The notes beneath the pieces are model-generated. The model made no database searches. It saw only the letters and a program-made list of their open reading frames with translations, and was not told the DNA's origin. Made by a program: the position numbers and the translations under genes. DNA of 64,000 nt, taken from contig NZ_SLZN01000001.1 of the NCBI RefSeq assembly GCF_004346035.1, positions 327,825 through 391,824 of the forward strand, read 5' to 3'. This DNA comes from Acidomonas methanolica. GTDB taxonomy: Bacteria > Pseudomonadota > Alphaproteobacteria > Acetobacterales > Acetobacteraceae. Every line of letters starts with the position of its first letter. Within the stretch, counting starts at the first letter, position 1. Of the stretch, positions 45,425 through 53,717 are shown piece by piece.

Positions 45425-46011
45425 GCCGGACGCCAGGACAAATCCTCGCCGAATGGCTCAGTTTACTGCCCCACGGATCAGCGTGGCCGCGCCAGATGCA
45501 GAGCAATCTGGCGGCGTTGCTGATGGCCGGAGCGATCGCGCGCGCGCAAATGGAGGCGGATATCGAGGCGCTCGAACTCGAGATCAGCCCGCAGACCTCC
45601 ACCTTGCTGCTGTCGGACTACGAGGCTGTGCTGGGACCGGATGCCTATGGCCGCGATATCGGCGCTCTTACAACCGCGCAACTGCAGGCCCTGCTCTTCA
45701 GCCGCTGGATCGCGCGGGGAGGTCAGTCGATCTCCTATTACGTAGCGCTGGGTGCGGCGATGGGCGTCACGCTGAGCATCTACGAGCCCGATCCGGCGGT
45801 CTATGGCGATTTCGTCTACGGGGATGGCTCTGTCTACAGCGATCCGCGCATCGATCTCTTCACGTGGGTCGTGACGCTGCCGAGTCCAGGGACGGACCTC
45901 GAGCCCATGATCACCGCAAATCGGCAGCCCGACACGCAGGTTGTTTTTGTTTACGTCGGCGGCACAGGCTTCGGCTCTTACGACTTCTCCAGCATCGCCT
46001 TCGGAAGCTAA
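45421..46011 (+). CDS. Tail protein, Mu gp48-like (DUF2313/YmfQ type)
   Basis: The 196-residue protein begins LSLLPHGSAWPRQMQSNLAA, the typical start of the YmfQ/gp48 family. It continues with LPHG-type, DYEAVLGPDAYG and FVYGDGSVYSD motifs. It links baseplate to fibres in Mu-like and P2-like phages. It is the last conserved Mu late gene here; fibre genes follow three bases later. Confidence 0.87.
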   Translation: MSRTPGQILAEWLSLLPHGSAWPRQMQSNLAALLMAGAIARAQMEADIEALELEISPQTSTLLLSDYEAVLGPDAYGRDIGALTTAQLQALLFSRWIARGGQSISYYVALGAAMGVTLSIYEPDPAVYGDFVYGDGSVYSDPRIDLFTWVVTLPSPGTDLEPMITANRQPDTQVVFVYVGGTGFGSYDFSSIAFGS

Positions 46012-46013
46012 GT

Positions 46014-47648
46014 ATGATGATTAGAAACCTTCTTCTGCTTATGATGCTCGTGGCCGCCTCGAGCGTAAATGCGTTTGGACAATCGTCGCCGGCCCCGATC
46101 GGGCCGCAAGGCGCTCCAGTGCCCATCGCCAGCGGGGTCAAATGGACGCCGGCGATGTGGGGGGCCGCGTTCCAGAGCAAGGCAGACGCGACGGGCGGCA
46201 TCCTCGAGGCGCCAACGATTCAGGGCGGCACGGCGTCGGGCTTGGTTGCCAGCGCGGCCATGGCGTTGCCGACCAACGCGACAACGCTGCGGCTGTTATC
46301 CGATAAATTTCGCGAAATCGTCAGCGTGCGCGATTTCGGGGCGGCCGGAGACGGCGTCGCCGATGATACGCAGGCCATTCAAGCGGCGATCAACGCCATC
46401 TGCTCCGGATCAGGCGGCGCGCCGCCTTACGGCTCGGGGGGCAAAATCACGATGCCGCCAGGGGTGTTCCGGATCTCGGCCGTGACCTTCCCGTGCAACG
46501 GCGTCGTGCTCGAGGGCGCCAACAATGGCAACGTCAATTCGGGCTCGCTCGACTATCGCGGGACGGTCATCCATCTGACCACACCCGCCAACACGGCCGC
46601 CTTTGCGCCCTCCATGGTCGCGGCGGATTACGGCGGCGGCATCCGCATCGCGCATCTCGGCGTGGATGGGACCGACATGGCCGCCAGCGCGACGGTGTTC
46701 GATTTCTCGTGGCTCCAGCATTCGACACTCAGCGACATCGTCGCCTATCACGTCACCAATTTCTTCCGCGAAATCGGGGGCGCGCAGAACCTCATCGAGG
46801 ACGTGGAGCTGTTCGGCTTCTCCGGGACGGGGATCGAGTTCGGCGGCGGCCCCTGCACGGGCAACCTTGCCTCCTGCAATACGCGCGGCGACCTCCTCCG
46901 CGTCACCCGCGTGAACATGAACAGCCTGCCGGGCTACACCTCCACCTGTTACGCCTATCACGGCCTGGCGCAGTCTTTGGACGTCACCACCTCGACCTGC
47001 GAGAGCGCCGCTTTCGGGATCAACGCCTGGTGCGACACGACCGCCGGCAACAATGGCGAGGCGTGCCCGGCTTTCGCGCGGTTCTACGACGTCGAGGCCG
47101 AGGACTGTACGACGTGCGTCAACCTGTCCGACACGCAGGACGCCGAGTTCTTCGGCGGCTACTTCCTCGGGCGCGGCGTCAACAGCACCCACGTCGTCAA
47201 CGTCTTCAGCACGAACTACGGTGGCAATCCGGCATCGGGCGCGGCGGGCTCCTATGCTCAGGCGATCCGCTTCCATGGCGGACGCTTCGGCAATGCCGGC
47301 GGCTCGATCATGAACATGGGCGTCTCGCAGTTCGTCATCGAGGGCGCGCAGTTCTTCAGCGGCAATCTCTCGGACACGGAGAGATCGGTCGGCGCCCCGA
47401 ACATCGAGGTCACGGGCACCGGCAGCGCGACTACGCCCGTCCAGGGCATCATTGCCAATAACCTGATGTGCGTCGCCTCGGGGGAGCAGCCCGTGGGGCT
47501 CTACCAGTCCGGCGTCTGGCTCGATGCCAACGTCAACCACGTCAAGGTGCATGACAACGAGGTCTCGGCCTGCACGGCGGGCGGCGTCTCCGACAAGTCC
47601 AGCCTGACCGGATCGTCCAACAACAACGACCTCCACGACAACGGGTAA
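46014..47648 (+). CDS. Secreted-type beta-helix tail-fibre/spike protein
   Basis: The ATG at 46014 follows GGAAG. The 544-residue protein begins with a clear Sec signal peptide (IRNLLLLMMLVAASSVNAFG), then a short adaptor. A pectate-lyase-superfamily right-handed beta-helix domain starts at VSVRDFGAAGDGVADDTQAI (about residue 102) and runs to the C-terminus. Such domains bind or cut surface polysaccharide. Several Cys residues (for example EDCTTCVNL and GPCTGNLASCN) suit an oxidising compartment. A signal peptide on a phage fibre gene is unexpected because virions assemble in the cytoplasm. Confidence 0.78.
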   Translation: MMIRNLLLLMMLVAASSVNAFGQSSPAPIGPQGAPVPIASGVKWTPAMWGAAFQSKADATGGILEAPTIQGGTASGLVASAAMALPTNATTLRLLSDKFREIVSVRDFGAAGDGVADDTQAIQAAINAICSGSGGAPPYGSGGKITMPPGVFRISAVTFPCNGVVLEGANNGNVNSGSLDYRGTVIHLTTPANTAAFAPSMVAADYGGGIRIAHLGVDGTDMAASATVFDFSWLQHSTLSDIVAYHVTNFFREIGGAQNLIEDVELFGFSGTGIEFGGGPCTGNLASCNTRGDLLRVTRVNMNSLPGYTSTCYAYHGLAQSLDVTTSTCESAAFGINAWCDTTAGNNGEACPAFARFYDVEAEDCTTCVNLSDTQDAEFFGGYFLGRGVNSTHVVNVFSTNYGGNPASGAAGSYAQAIRFHGGRFGNAGGSIMNMGVSQFVIEGAQFFSGNLSDTERSVGAPNIEVTGTGSATTPVQGIIANNLMCVASGEQPVGLYQSGVWLDANVNHVKVHDNEVSACTAGGVSDKSSLTGSSNNNDLHDNG

Positions 47649-47658
47649 GGAGATCGAC

Positions 47659-48525
47659 ATGGATTACACGACAGCGCCCGGCTATGTGCTCGATGCCGAG
47701 GGACGCCGCCGGATCGTGGCGCGGGATCTCGCGAATAATGTGCCAGGGACAAGTGCTACGGGCGTCGATATCGATGCCCTCGTCTGCGAGGCCATGAACG
47801 TCATCGAAGGGCTTGCCGGACTGACGGGTTCGGCCGCCAATCTCACACAGCTCGGGCAGGCGATTACGAGCCTTATCGCCACCGATGTGCGGCTTTTAAG
47901 CACGGCCCTCGAATGGCAGGCCGTGACGGCCGTCGGCCCCACCTCGATTGCGATCCCGAGTTGGGCCACGCGAGTCGAAATCCGCGCCATCGGCGGCGGG
48001 GGCGCAGGGAGTGATTCGAATGTCGCCGCACCCTCCTCTGGCTCTTTTGCCGGCTCGGGAGGCGGTGGGGGAGCGTACGCGTGGGGGACATATGCGGTCA
48101 GCGCGGCCACCGCATCCGAGCTGGTCGTGATCGTAGGAGCCGGCGGCACGCTGCAGGGCAATGGTGGCGCAAGCTCTGTCAGCTATAATTCCGCTACGTT
48201 GGTGACGGCGGACGGCGGCCAGGGAGGCGCGTTCTATGCCGCCGAAGGGTCGGCCGGAGGGAATGGCGGTGCCGCCACGGGCGGCACGAAATGGAATTTA
48301 ACGGGGGGCTGGGGCGGCGACGGCCAATCAAATAGTTATATATTCTCCGGCTATGGGGCCGATGGTCCTTGGGGCGGCGGGGGCCGTGCAGACAATGCGG
48401 GCGGCCTGAGTGGGACCGCGCCAGGCGCAGGCGGAGGGGGTGCGTATAGCGATTCCTCATCGGGGGGCACCGCGCTGGGCGGTAACGGCGCGGATGGGAT
48501 CGTCCTGTATCGGTTTCTGCCATGA
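47659..48525 (+). CDS. Glycine-rich tail-fibre tip protein
   Basis: A strong AAGGAG site precedes the ATG. The 288-residue protein has a helical N-terminal region (about 1-85). From residue 105 it is dominated by glycine-rich runs separated by short hydrophobic beta strands (GSGGGGGAYAWGTYAVSA and TAPGAGGGGAYSDSSSGG). It ends GADGIVLYRFLP. This resembles receptor-binding tips built of polyglycine helices on T-even and Mu-like fibres. No signal peptide. Confidence 0.75.
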   Translation: MDYTTAPGYVLDAEGRRRIVARDLANNVPGTSATGVDIDALVCEAMNVIEGLAGLTGSAANLTQLGQAITSLIATDVRLLSTALEWQAVTAVGPTSIAIPSWATRVEIRAIGGGGAGSDSNVAAPSSGSFAGSGGGGGAYAWGTYAVSAATASELVVIVGAGGTLQGNGGASSVSYNSATLVTADGGQGGAFYAAEGSAGGNGGAATGGTKWNLTGGWGGDGQSNSYIFSGYGADGPWGGGGRADNAGGLSGTAPGAGGGGAYSDSSSGGTALGGNGADGIVLYRFLP

Positions 48526-48851
48526 GCCTCGACCTCAAACAAGGCACCACATTCGCCGTCATCGTCACATTTCAGGACGCGGAGGGCGCGCCCGTTGAGC
48601 TCGCGGGCGCCACATTGCAGAGCCAGATCCGGGACAGCCTGGGTAATCTGCTCGCCATCCTCACGGCCTCGGCGGCGCCCAATCGTCCGGGTGTCGTCAA
48701 CATCTCGTATAGCGGCTCAACGGCGGCATGGCCCGTGGGGCGCTATTTCTGCGACGTGGTCATGCTGACGGCGGACGGTGTCACGCAAGCGACGCAAACT
48801 TTCGGGGTGATCGTCAATCCGTCTGTCACACAATGGGGGAGCACCACATGA
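48522..48851 (+). CDS. Small beta-rich phage tail accessory protein
   Basis: A 109-residue protein with Ig-like or BppU-like beta composition (MSLDLKQGTTFAVIVTFQD, then YSGSTAAWPVGRYFCDVVM). Its ATG overlaps the preceding stop. Similar small proteins sit beside fibre genes in tailed phages and may attach fibres to the baseplate. Family assignment is uncertain. Confidence 0.55.
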   Translation: MSLDLKQGTTFAVIVTFQDAEGAPVELAGATLQSQIRDSLGNLLAILTASAAPNRPGVVNISYSGSTAAWPVGRYFCDVVMLTADGVTQATQTFGVIVNPSVTQWGSTT

Positions 48852-49216
48852 TTAACGGCAATTCGCCCATCAGCGTGACGATCTCGCCTGGACAAGCGGG
48901 CGCCGGCGCGCCCACGGTCACCTCTATCGTGCTCGATCAAGCGACAGGCGCGCTCGTGTTCACCTTTTCGGACGGCTCCCAGGTCTCGGCCGAGGGGCTG
49001 CCCGCTGCGCTGGCGCAATATCTGGGAGGCGCGTCGCTCGCCGTGCTCGACGACGCAGGCGCTCTGATGCTCGGGGGCAAGCCGCGGCTCGGCGTGTCGG
49101 CGGACGGCAATCTGACGATGCCCACGCCGCTCCCGGATACCACGACCGGGTATGTTCCGGTCTCGGGCAGCGGCGAGGTCTATCTCAACGGCTCAGGCCC
49201 CATGGAGGTCGCATGA
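48848..49216 (+). CDS. Small phage protein, possible fibre-attachment component
   Basis: A 122-residue protein starting MINGNSPISVTISPGQAGAG with a beta-strand-rich middle (TSIVLDQATGALVFTFSDGS) and a C-terminus ending VYLNGSGPMEVA. It overlaps both neighbouring genes by four bases (ATGA). No catalytic motif or signal peptide. Probably structural. Confidence 0.55.
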   Translation: MINGNSPISVTISPGQAGAGAPTVTSIVLDQATGALVFTFSDGSQVSAEGLPAALAQYLGGASLAVLDDAGALMLGGKPRLGVSADGNLTMPTPLPDTTTGYVPVSGSGEVYLNGSGPMEVA

Positions 49217-51450
49217 TCATCCGGAATATCCTCCTCTGTGCGGCGCTGACGGCCACATGCGCCCATGCGCAGCGCGGGCCAGTCATGTCATCCGGAGGCG
49301 GCATCCGGCAGGCGCCCGTGGCGGCGCAATGGGCGATAGGCCAGGACGGGGTCGCGCATTTCGCCAATCTGGACAGCGCCACCATGATCAGCGGAGTGCG
49401 CGCGGACACGCTCGCCGCGCAGGCATCGTCCGCCGTCCCGAAAACGTGGGTAGGAGCGGTTTCCGGCGTTGCGGGGCTGGACGCGAATGGGAATGTGACG
49501 GCTCCCGTCACGGGGGTGGTGAGCGCGGCCAATGCGCGCGCGTCCTATAGCGGCTCAGTCCCCCGGACGATCTCATCCCGCTGGAGTGAAGTCATCGATG
49601 TAGCAGATTTCGGTGCGTTGTTGCGGGCGAACACTGCGACTAACGATCAGGCTGCAATTAGTGCAGCTTTTGCCGTCAATTCGTCCGGCGAGATGGTAAA
49701 AATTCAGGGCGGATATTGGCCTGACGTTAGTTGGCAACCTACAAATACCGCTAATACACGCTTTGTCAACATTGATGGCTATTTACACAACCGACCTGCT
49801 CGCAACATTACTGACTACGGCTTAAACATAGGGGTGCCCAATTTCGGGTATGGTGTAACTTCGCTCAATCACGGCGAGGATTATGACACGGCGGATTGGA
49901 TGCTTTCGCGGGTGGATAAAGGACAGGACAGGTCGAGTTATAGCGTTGCAAGCTTCAATTACGTTAGTGATGGGAATAACGCTACCCGGCAGGATGCGCC
50001 TTTCGCGTTTACGTCAACCTCTACAACGGGCAGTTCCGGATACACGGACAATGCCGTTTTCACTCTCAATTCTATGGGCAAAAATGGCTGGGCTGGACAA
50101 GATACCAATAAATGGAGTCACACAGTCAGTTACGGCACGAACTGGCTGTGGGACAACATTCAGGAGCTTTACGACTGGGTGCCGTTCGCCTGCCCGCCAA
50201 GTGAGGAAAACCAGTGTTTTGCGAGATATATGAACGAGGAGGATATGTATGGGATCGGTCCGGAAAAGGCTGAGTCCTCTTATGACCCTACCAACGTCAT
50301 CCGCAAGATGTTCTGGCTCACTACGAACCATAACGTAAACTATGCTTCTGACCCAAACCTTCGCTGGCAGGCGAATACATCGTACTTTCGCTATCAGATC
50401 ATTACCGCAAAAGATGGAAATGGTCACGAGTGGATGTTTCAAGGCTTGCCAATTAATTACAATACAAACGACTCCAGCACATTTTATGGAATAACTGGGG
50501 CGTCTGAACCGACTTGGAGTTTTACGAAAGGCAATACAGTATCGGATGGCTCTATTCTGTGGACCAATATCGGGCCGTGGACATACGATCTGGGAGCAGT
50601 TCTACTGATCGGTGGGGACAATGACCCCAGCGCCGGGTATAATGAGCGGATAGGGTCTGTTCTTGCGGAGCAGACAGATAGTATTTATAACGCGATCATT
50701 GACATGTCCAAGGCCGTTTTCGACTCGTCGGTTCCGGTCAAGGTTTTCGCACGCATCCAGCCGGATGTGTATTTCGATCTCAGTGCGGACGGAACGCAAA
50801 GCGGCCAGAACACCCATTTACTCGGGTACTCGTCAGCCAGTCGGGCATTGGAATACTTCGTCGGAGCCGATCATCAAAAAGCGTTTTCGGTCGATGACTC
50901 AGGCAATATGAATGTATTGGGAATAACCACTATTGGGGTAGGCAGCCAGGCGTCGTTAGAAACTATGTCCTCTGTTTCTGGGTCTGCGACTCACATTGGG
51001 TATGACAGGTTCGGAGGAAATGAGAGCGACATTATATCGAATCAATACGGGTTAAATTTCGTAGCCCCAGACCCGACGAGTGGCGCGTTGCCGTTTCGGG
51101 CTCAGATGGTTGTCAATAACGGCCATGTGTCTCTGGACGTGCCGTTGAAACTGATGAATGTCACGTCCCTGCCGAGCATCGTGGATGCAGGGTATATAGT
51201 TCAGAATAATACGGACAGTCATCCGTACATTTTTGAAAATGGCTGGCAGCCGCTTGCTTTATTGGATGCGGGATACAACTTGTCTACCACCGGTAATATT
51301 GCTACGGGCGGATATTTTCAAGAAACGCTCACCACCCCCTCGTCATCCTCCGCAGCCTGCACCGCCGGGCAGTTCACGGACGACGCCAATTATCACTACG
51401 TCTGTGTGGCTACGAACACGTGGAAGCGCGTCGCGCTGAGTTCGTTCTGA
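49213..51450 (+). CDS. Large receptor-binding fibre-like protein with Sec signal and low-GC core
   Basis: The 745-residue protein starts MIIRNILLCAALTATCAHAQ, a typical Sec signal peptide. An adaptor region (about 21-125) resembling that of the fibre gene at 46014 follows, then a long beta-rich section. From about 49600 to 51330 the DNA is clearly AT-richer than everything around it, and the protein is rich in Asn, Thr, Tyr and Trp, like exchangeable receptor-binding modules. The last 35 residues (SSAACTAGQFTDDANYHYVC) return to high-GC coding. No enzyme motif recognised. Confidence 0.72.
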   Translation: MIIRNILLCAALTATCAHAQRGPVMSSGGGIRQAPVAAQWAIGQDGVAHFANLDSATMISGVRADTLAAQASSAVPKTWVGAVSGVAGLDANGNVTAPVTGVVSAANARASYSGSVPRTISSRWSEVIDVADFGALLRANTATNDQAAISAAFAVNSSGEMVKIQGGYWPDVSWQPTNTANTRFVNIDGYLHNRPARNITDYGLNIGVPNFGYGVTSLNHGEDYDTADWMLSRVDKGQDRSSYSVASFNYVSDGNNATRQDAPFAFTSTSTTGSSGYTDNAVFTLNSMGKNGWAGQDTNKWSHTVSYGTNWLWDNIQELYDWVPFACPPSEENQCFARYMNEEDMYGIGPEKAESSYDPTNVIRKMFWLTTNHNVNYASDPNLRWQANTSYFRYQIITAKDGNGHEWMFQGLPINYNTNDSSTFYGITGASEPTWSFTKGNTVSDGSILWTNIGPWTYDLGAVLLIGGDNDPSAGYNERIGSVLAEQTDSIYNAIIDMSKAVFDSSVPVKVFARIQPDVYFDLSADGTQSGQNTHLLGYSSASRALEYFVGADHQKAFSVDDSGNMNVLGITTIGVGSQASLETMSSVSGSATHIGYDRFGGNESDIISNQYGLNFVAPDPTSGALPFRAQMVVNNGHVSLDVPLKLMNVTSLPSIVDAGYIVQNNTDSHPYIFENGWQPLALLDAGYNLSTTGNIATGGYFQETLTTPSSSSAACTAGQFTDDANYHYVCVATNTWKRVALSSF

Positions 51451-51452
51451 TC

Positions 51453-51857
51453 ATGGGGCTCCTCACCCTCTGGGCGGCCTGGTCAGGTCCGATCGGCGTA
51501 GTGGCCGGATATGGTGGCGCGCTCTTGCGTGCACGCGCCCAGATGCGCCGCGACCATCTCGATGCCGGTGCGCAGGCGCTCCAGCTCGTGGCCAGCTATC
51601 AGCGGCGCGAGGCGCAGCTGATCGCCGAACGCGAACGCTCCCTCGCGTACGAGATGGATGCCCGCGCGAGGGCGCGGATCGCGGCCGACGTGCTTCAGGT
51701 CGTGCATGTCGAGGCGATCTCGGCCCGGTTGCGCTGTCACGATCTGGAGATGCGGCAGGGACTGCCGCTCACGGATTTCCCGCTGTTCCCCGATTTCCCG
51801 TTTCGAGAGATACCCCCGTCACAGGAGGCGCACGCGTCGTCCGCGACGGGGGGCTGA
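51453..51857 (+). CDS. Membrane-anchored coiled-coil phage protein, possibly spanin-like
   Basis: The ATG at 51453 lies two bases after the fibre stop. The 134-residue product has an N-terminal membrane segment (about 3-25, LLTLWAAWSGPIGVVAGYGGA). A long charged helix (about 27-100) and a Pro/Phe-rich tail (LPLTDFPLFPDFPFREIPP) follow. The layout recalls Rz-type inner-membrane spanins, but there is no overlapping Rz1 lipoprotein gene that I can find. Function not established. Confidence 0.5.
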   Translation: MGLLTLWAAWSGPIGVVAGYGGALLRARAQMRRDHLDAGAQALQLVASYQRREAQLIAERERSLAYEMDARARARIAADVLQVVHVEAISARLRCHDLEMRQGLPLTDFPLFPDFPFREIPPSQEAHASSATGG

Positions 51858-51955
51858 TGCGGCTCCCACCGCTCAGCCGGGTGGTGAGACACCCACGGGT
51901 AAACCCGCCCCGCCCACCGCTGCAGCGGCGGGGTCATGATGGACACATTCTCTAT

Positions 51956-52753
51956 ATGGAGTCGACTCTCAGGCCGGTTCCGGCCGTCAAACCCGTCGCC
52001 CCCTATCTCGGCGGCAAGCGGCGTCTCGCCGCGCGTATCATCGAGCGGCTGACGGAGATCCCGCACCGTCATTACGTCGAGCCCTTCGTGGGCATGGGCG
52101 GCGTGTTCCTGCGCAGGCCGTTTTTCGTCGAATGCGAGGTGGTCAACGATCTCAACCGCGACGTGGCGAACCTGTTTCGCATCCTCCAGCGGCATTACGT
52201 GCCCCTCATGGATATGCTCCGCTGGCAGATCACCTCGCGCGATGAATTTGAGCGCCTGCTGGCGTCCAATGCGGACAGCCTCACGGACCTCGAGCGTGCC
52301 GCGCGGTTCCTCTATCTCCAGCGGACGGCGTTCGGCGGCAAGGTCAACGGGCGCACTTTCGGAGTCAGCCTCCGGCGCGCGCGTTTCGATGTCCAGGAGC
52401 TGGGCGCGGCACTGGCCGAGGTGCATCAGCGCCTCAGCCGGGTGACGATCGAGTGTCTGCCATGGCAGCAGGTGATCAAGCGATACGACCGGCCGGAGAC
52501 GCTGTTCTATCTCGATCCGCCCTATTGGGGATGCGAGAGGGACTATAACGCGCCGTTTGGCCAAGAGATGTTCGGAGAGATGGCGGAGCGCCTGGCGCGG
52601 CTGCAGGGACGTTTCGTGCTGTCGCTCAATGACTGCCCGGAGGTGCGTCAGACGTTCGCCGCGTTCGACATCGAGGGGATCGAGGTGGGGTATTCCGTCT
52701 CGAAACAGCGTTCCGGGAGGGGGACGTTTGGGGAGGTTTTAATCAGCAATTAG
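51956..52753 (+). CDS. Phage D12-class N6-adenine DNA methyltransferase (Dam-like)
   Basis: From the ATG at 51956 the 265-residue protein has the AdoMet motif PYLGGKRRLAARII (about 16-29), EPFVGMGGVFL (42-52), the VVNDLNRD acidic loop and the catalytic DPPY in LFYLDPPYWGCERDY (187-190). The VSKQRSGRGTFGEVLISN end is typical of the MethyltransfD12 family. An in-frame ATG at 51857 overlaps the previous stop and would add 33 unconserved residues. At the right end of a Mu-like phage it takes the place of Mu mom, protecting phage DNA from restriction or marking GATC-like sites. Confidence 0.88.
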   Translation: MESTLRPVPAVKPVAPYLGGKRRLAARIIERLTEIPHRHYVEPFVGMGGVFLRRPFFVECEVVNDLNRDVANLFRILQRHYVPLMDMLRWQITSRDEFERLLASNADSLTDLERAARFLYLQRTAFGGKVNGRTFGVSLRRARFDVQELGAALAEVHQRLSRVTIECLPWQQVIKRYDRPETLFYLDPPYWGCERDYNAPFGQEMFGEMAERLARLQGRFVLSLNDCPEVRQTFAAFDIEGIEVGYSVSKQRSGRGTFGEVLISN

Positions 52754-52800
52754 ACGCGAATTAAACCCCGCCCAGAAGGCGTCATGCGTTGCATAAAGGG

Positions 52801-52818
52801 TGCAATGCATCATGTCCC
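52801..52818. repeat. Internal right end-binding site (R2-like)
   Basis: TGCAA at 52801-52805, seven bases, TGTCCC at 52813-52818: the inverse of the left motif, 22 bases inside the terminal copy. It supports a two- or three-site right end as in Mu attR. Confidence 0.75.
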
Positions 52819-52822
52819 GCTC

Positions 52823-52846
52823 TGCAAAATTCGCTGTCCCGCTACA
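52823..52846. repeat. Prophage right terminus with end-binding site R1
   Basis: Read on the minus strand it is TGTA, two bases, GGGACA, seven bases, TTGCA, identical in plan to the left terminus. The element ends with A at 52846 and CGCGC follows. Confidence 0.88.
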
Positions 52847-52851
52847 CGCGC
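52847..52851. repeat. Target-site duplication, right copy (CGCGC)
   Basis: It matches the five bases directly left of the element (36868-36872). Removing the element and one copy restores an open frame in the host gene. Confidence 0.9.
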
Positions 52852-52869
52852 CACCGCAACGCCCTGTAA
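52852..52869 (+). other. Displaced 3' end of the host gene interrupted by the prophage
   Basis: Joined to codon 196 of the gene at 36285, these bases read His-Arg-Asn-Ala-Leu-stop in the correct frame. This is independent support for the exact insertion point. Confidence 0.75.
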
Positions 52870-52939
52870 GACAGGCGGGGACCGTACTCGTTTTTATGGA
52901 GCGGCGGTCGCCGCCAGAATCAGAAATGGACGCCCCGGT

Positions 52940-53480
52940 TCAGATCGGGTTGACCAGCCACGGGATGCGACGCGCCCTGAGGGCCAGGAGCGCTGAAAGC
53001 CCTCCGCAAACGCCGCATGACAGCGCGGGAATTGCGCCTCCATGGAAGCTCGCACCCGCATTCGCGGGATGCAGTATGAGACTGATGATTGATGCCACAA
53101 ACCCGAGCGGCCCAAGCATGAGGCTGACCGCGGGAAAGATCAGTCTCCTGATCGCCCTGTGCGGGTTCCGCGCCACTTTTCGCGCCCGCGCGTTGGCCCG
53201 CTCGGCATAATCGCCGTATTTCTCCGAGATCGCTCGATAACGGGCACGACCATCTCCCCCCTACGCCGTGTCGGCCTGAGGTTCCATGCGCCGGGCGCCA
53301 GCCGTCGCTCTCAGAACGCGGGCTTGCGTTTCCGCACGCTCCTGGCGGAGTTCTCCGCTCGACCTGACGAGGGTCCGGCGTTTCCTTCACCGCCTTGAAC
53401 AAGCCCACATTGGCGTTCGGAACGGCCCCATAGGCCCGAAACTGCGCGCGACGAAACGGATTGCATAGCGGCTTGTGACA
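52940..53480 (-). pseudogene. Decayed host gene(s) with frameshift and in-frame stop
   Basis: Protein-like sequence can be followed across frames on the minus strand. NPFRRAQFRAYGAVPNANVG with LFKAVKETPDPRQ (about 53361-53480) shifts by one base near 53357. It continues as LRQERAETQARVLRATAGAR to a TAG at 53261-53263, then goes on in the same frame as RYRAISEKYGDYAERANARA. The end is two hydrophobic helices (LIFPAVSLMLGPLGFVASII and a second one) and stop at 52940. A 78-codon GTG-started frame (52940-53176) is all that remains open. Family not recognised. The rest of the gap 52870-53717 holds only the PadR operator. Confidence 0.35.
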
Positions 53481-53659
53481 TTTTTCAAAAATCGACGGAT
53501 TTACGCTTTGGCGTCCGCCTGCCGCCGCAATCATCCATCGGCCCGACTCCGTGTGCGAAGCGGCGCAACATCGTCTGGAGGGCTTCGGGGCTGTTCTCCA
53601 CACCTACCCAGCGGCGGATACGGGAAAGAGCCTTTGCATCTCATGAGACACAACCGAAA

Positions 53660-53700
53660 TATCTTGCGCTATATCGTAAGATAGTACACTCATAAGATAT
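53660..53700. promoter_or_regulatory. PadR-type operator upstream of the padR-sip pair
   Basis: TATCTT (53660-53665) and AAGATA (53678-53683) form a spaced inverted repeat. A second half-site TAAGATAT (53693-53700) directly precedes ATCGAAGGAG, the ribosome site. This AT-rich island ends 18 bases before the padR ATG, so binding would block transcription or initiation and give autoregulation. The sequence type resembles operators of E. coli YqjI. Confidence 0.55.
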
Positions 53701-53717
53701 ATCGAAGGAGATCAAGC

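Larger units (their letters stand above)
36873..52846. mobile_element. Mu-like transposable prophage remnant, 15,974 bp
   Basis: The termini match as inverted repeats of the form TGTA-N2-GGGACA-N7-TTGCA and are flanked by CGCGC on both sides. Inside, the left part carries a LexA-like repressor, Ner-, ParB- and XRE-like genes. The right part carries Mu-type baseplate genes in Mu order (gp43- to gp48-like), fibre genes and a DNA methyltransferase. Missing are transposase A, B, middle regulator, lysis, head, sheath, tube and tape measure genes. They were apparently lost in one deletion whose junction lies inside the gene at 40303. It cannot make virions or transpose alone. Its repressor may still give immunity, and its intact ends may be mobilised in trans. 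Confidence 0.93.

Noticed and set aside
36873..52846. The phage region considered as a tailocin (phage-tail bacteriocin)
   Set aside because: Baseplate and fibre genes are present, but sheath, tube, tape-measure and lysis genes are missing, so no working tail particle could be built from this locus alone.
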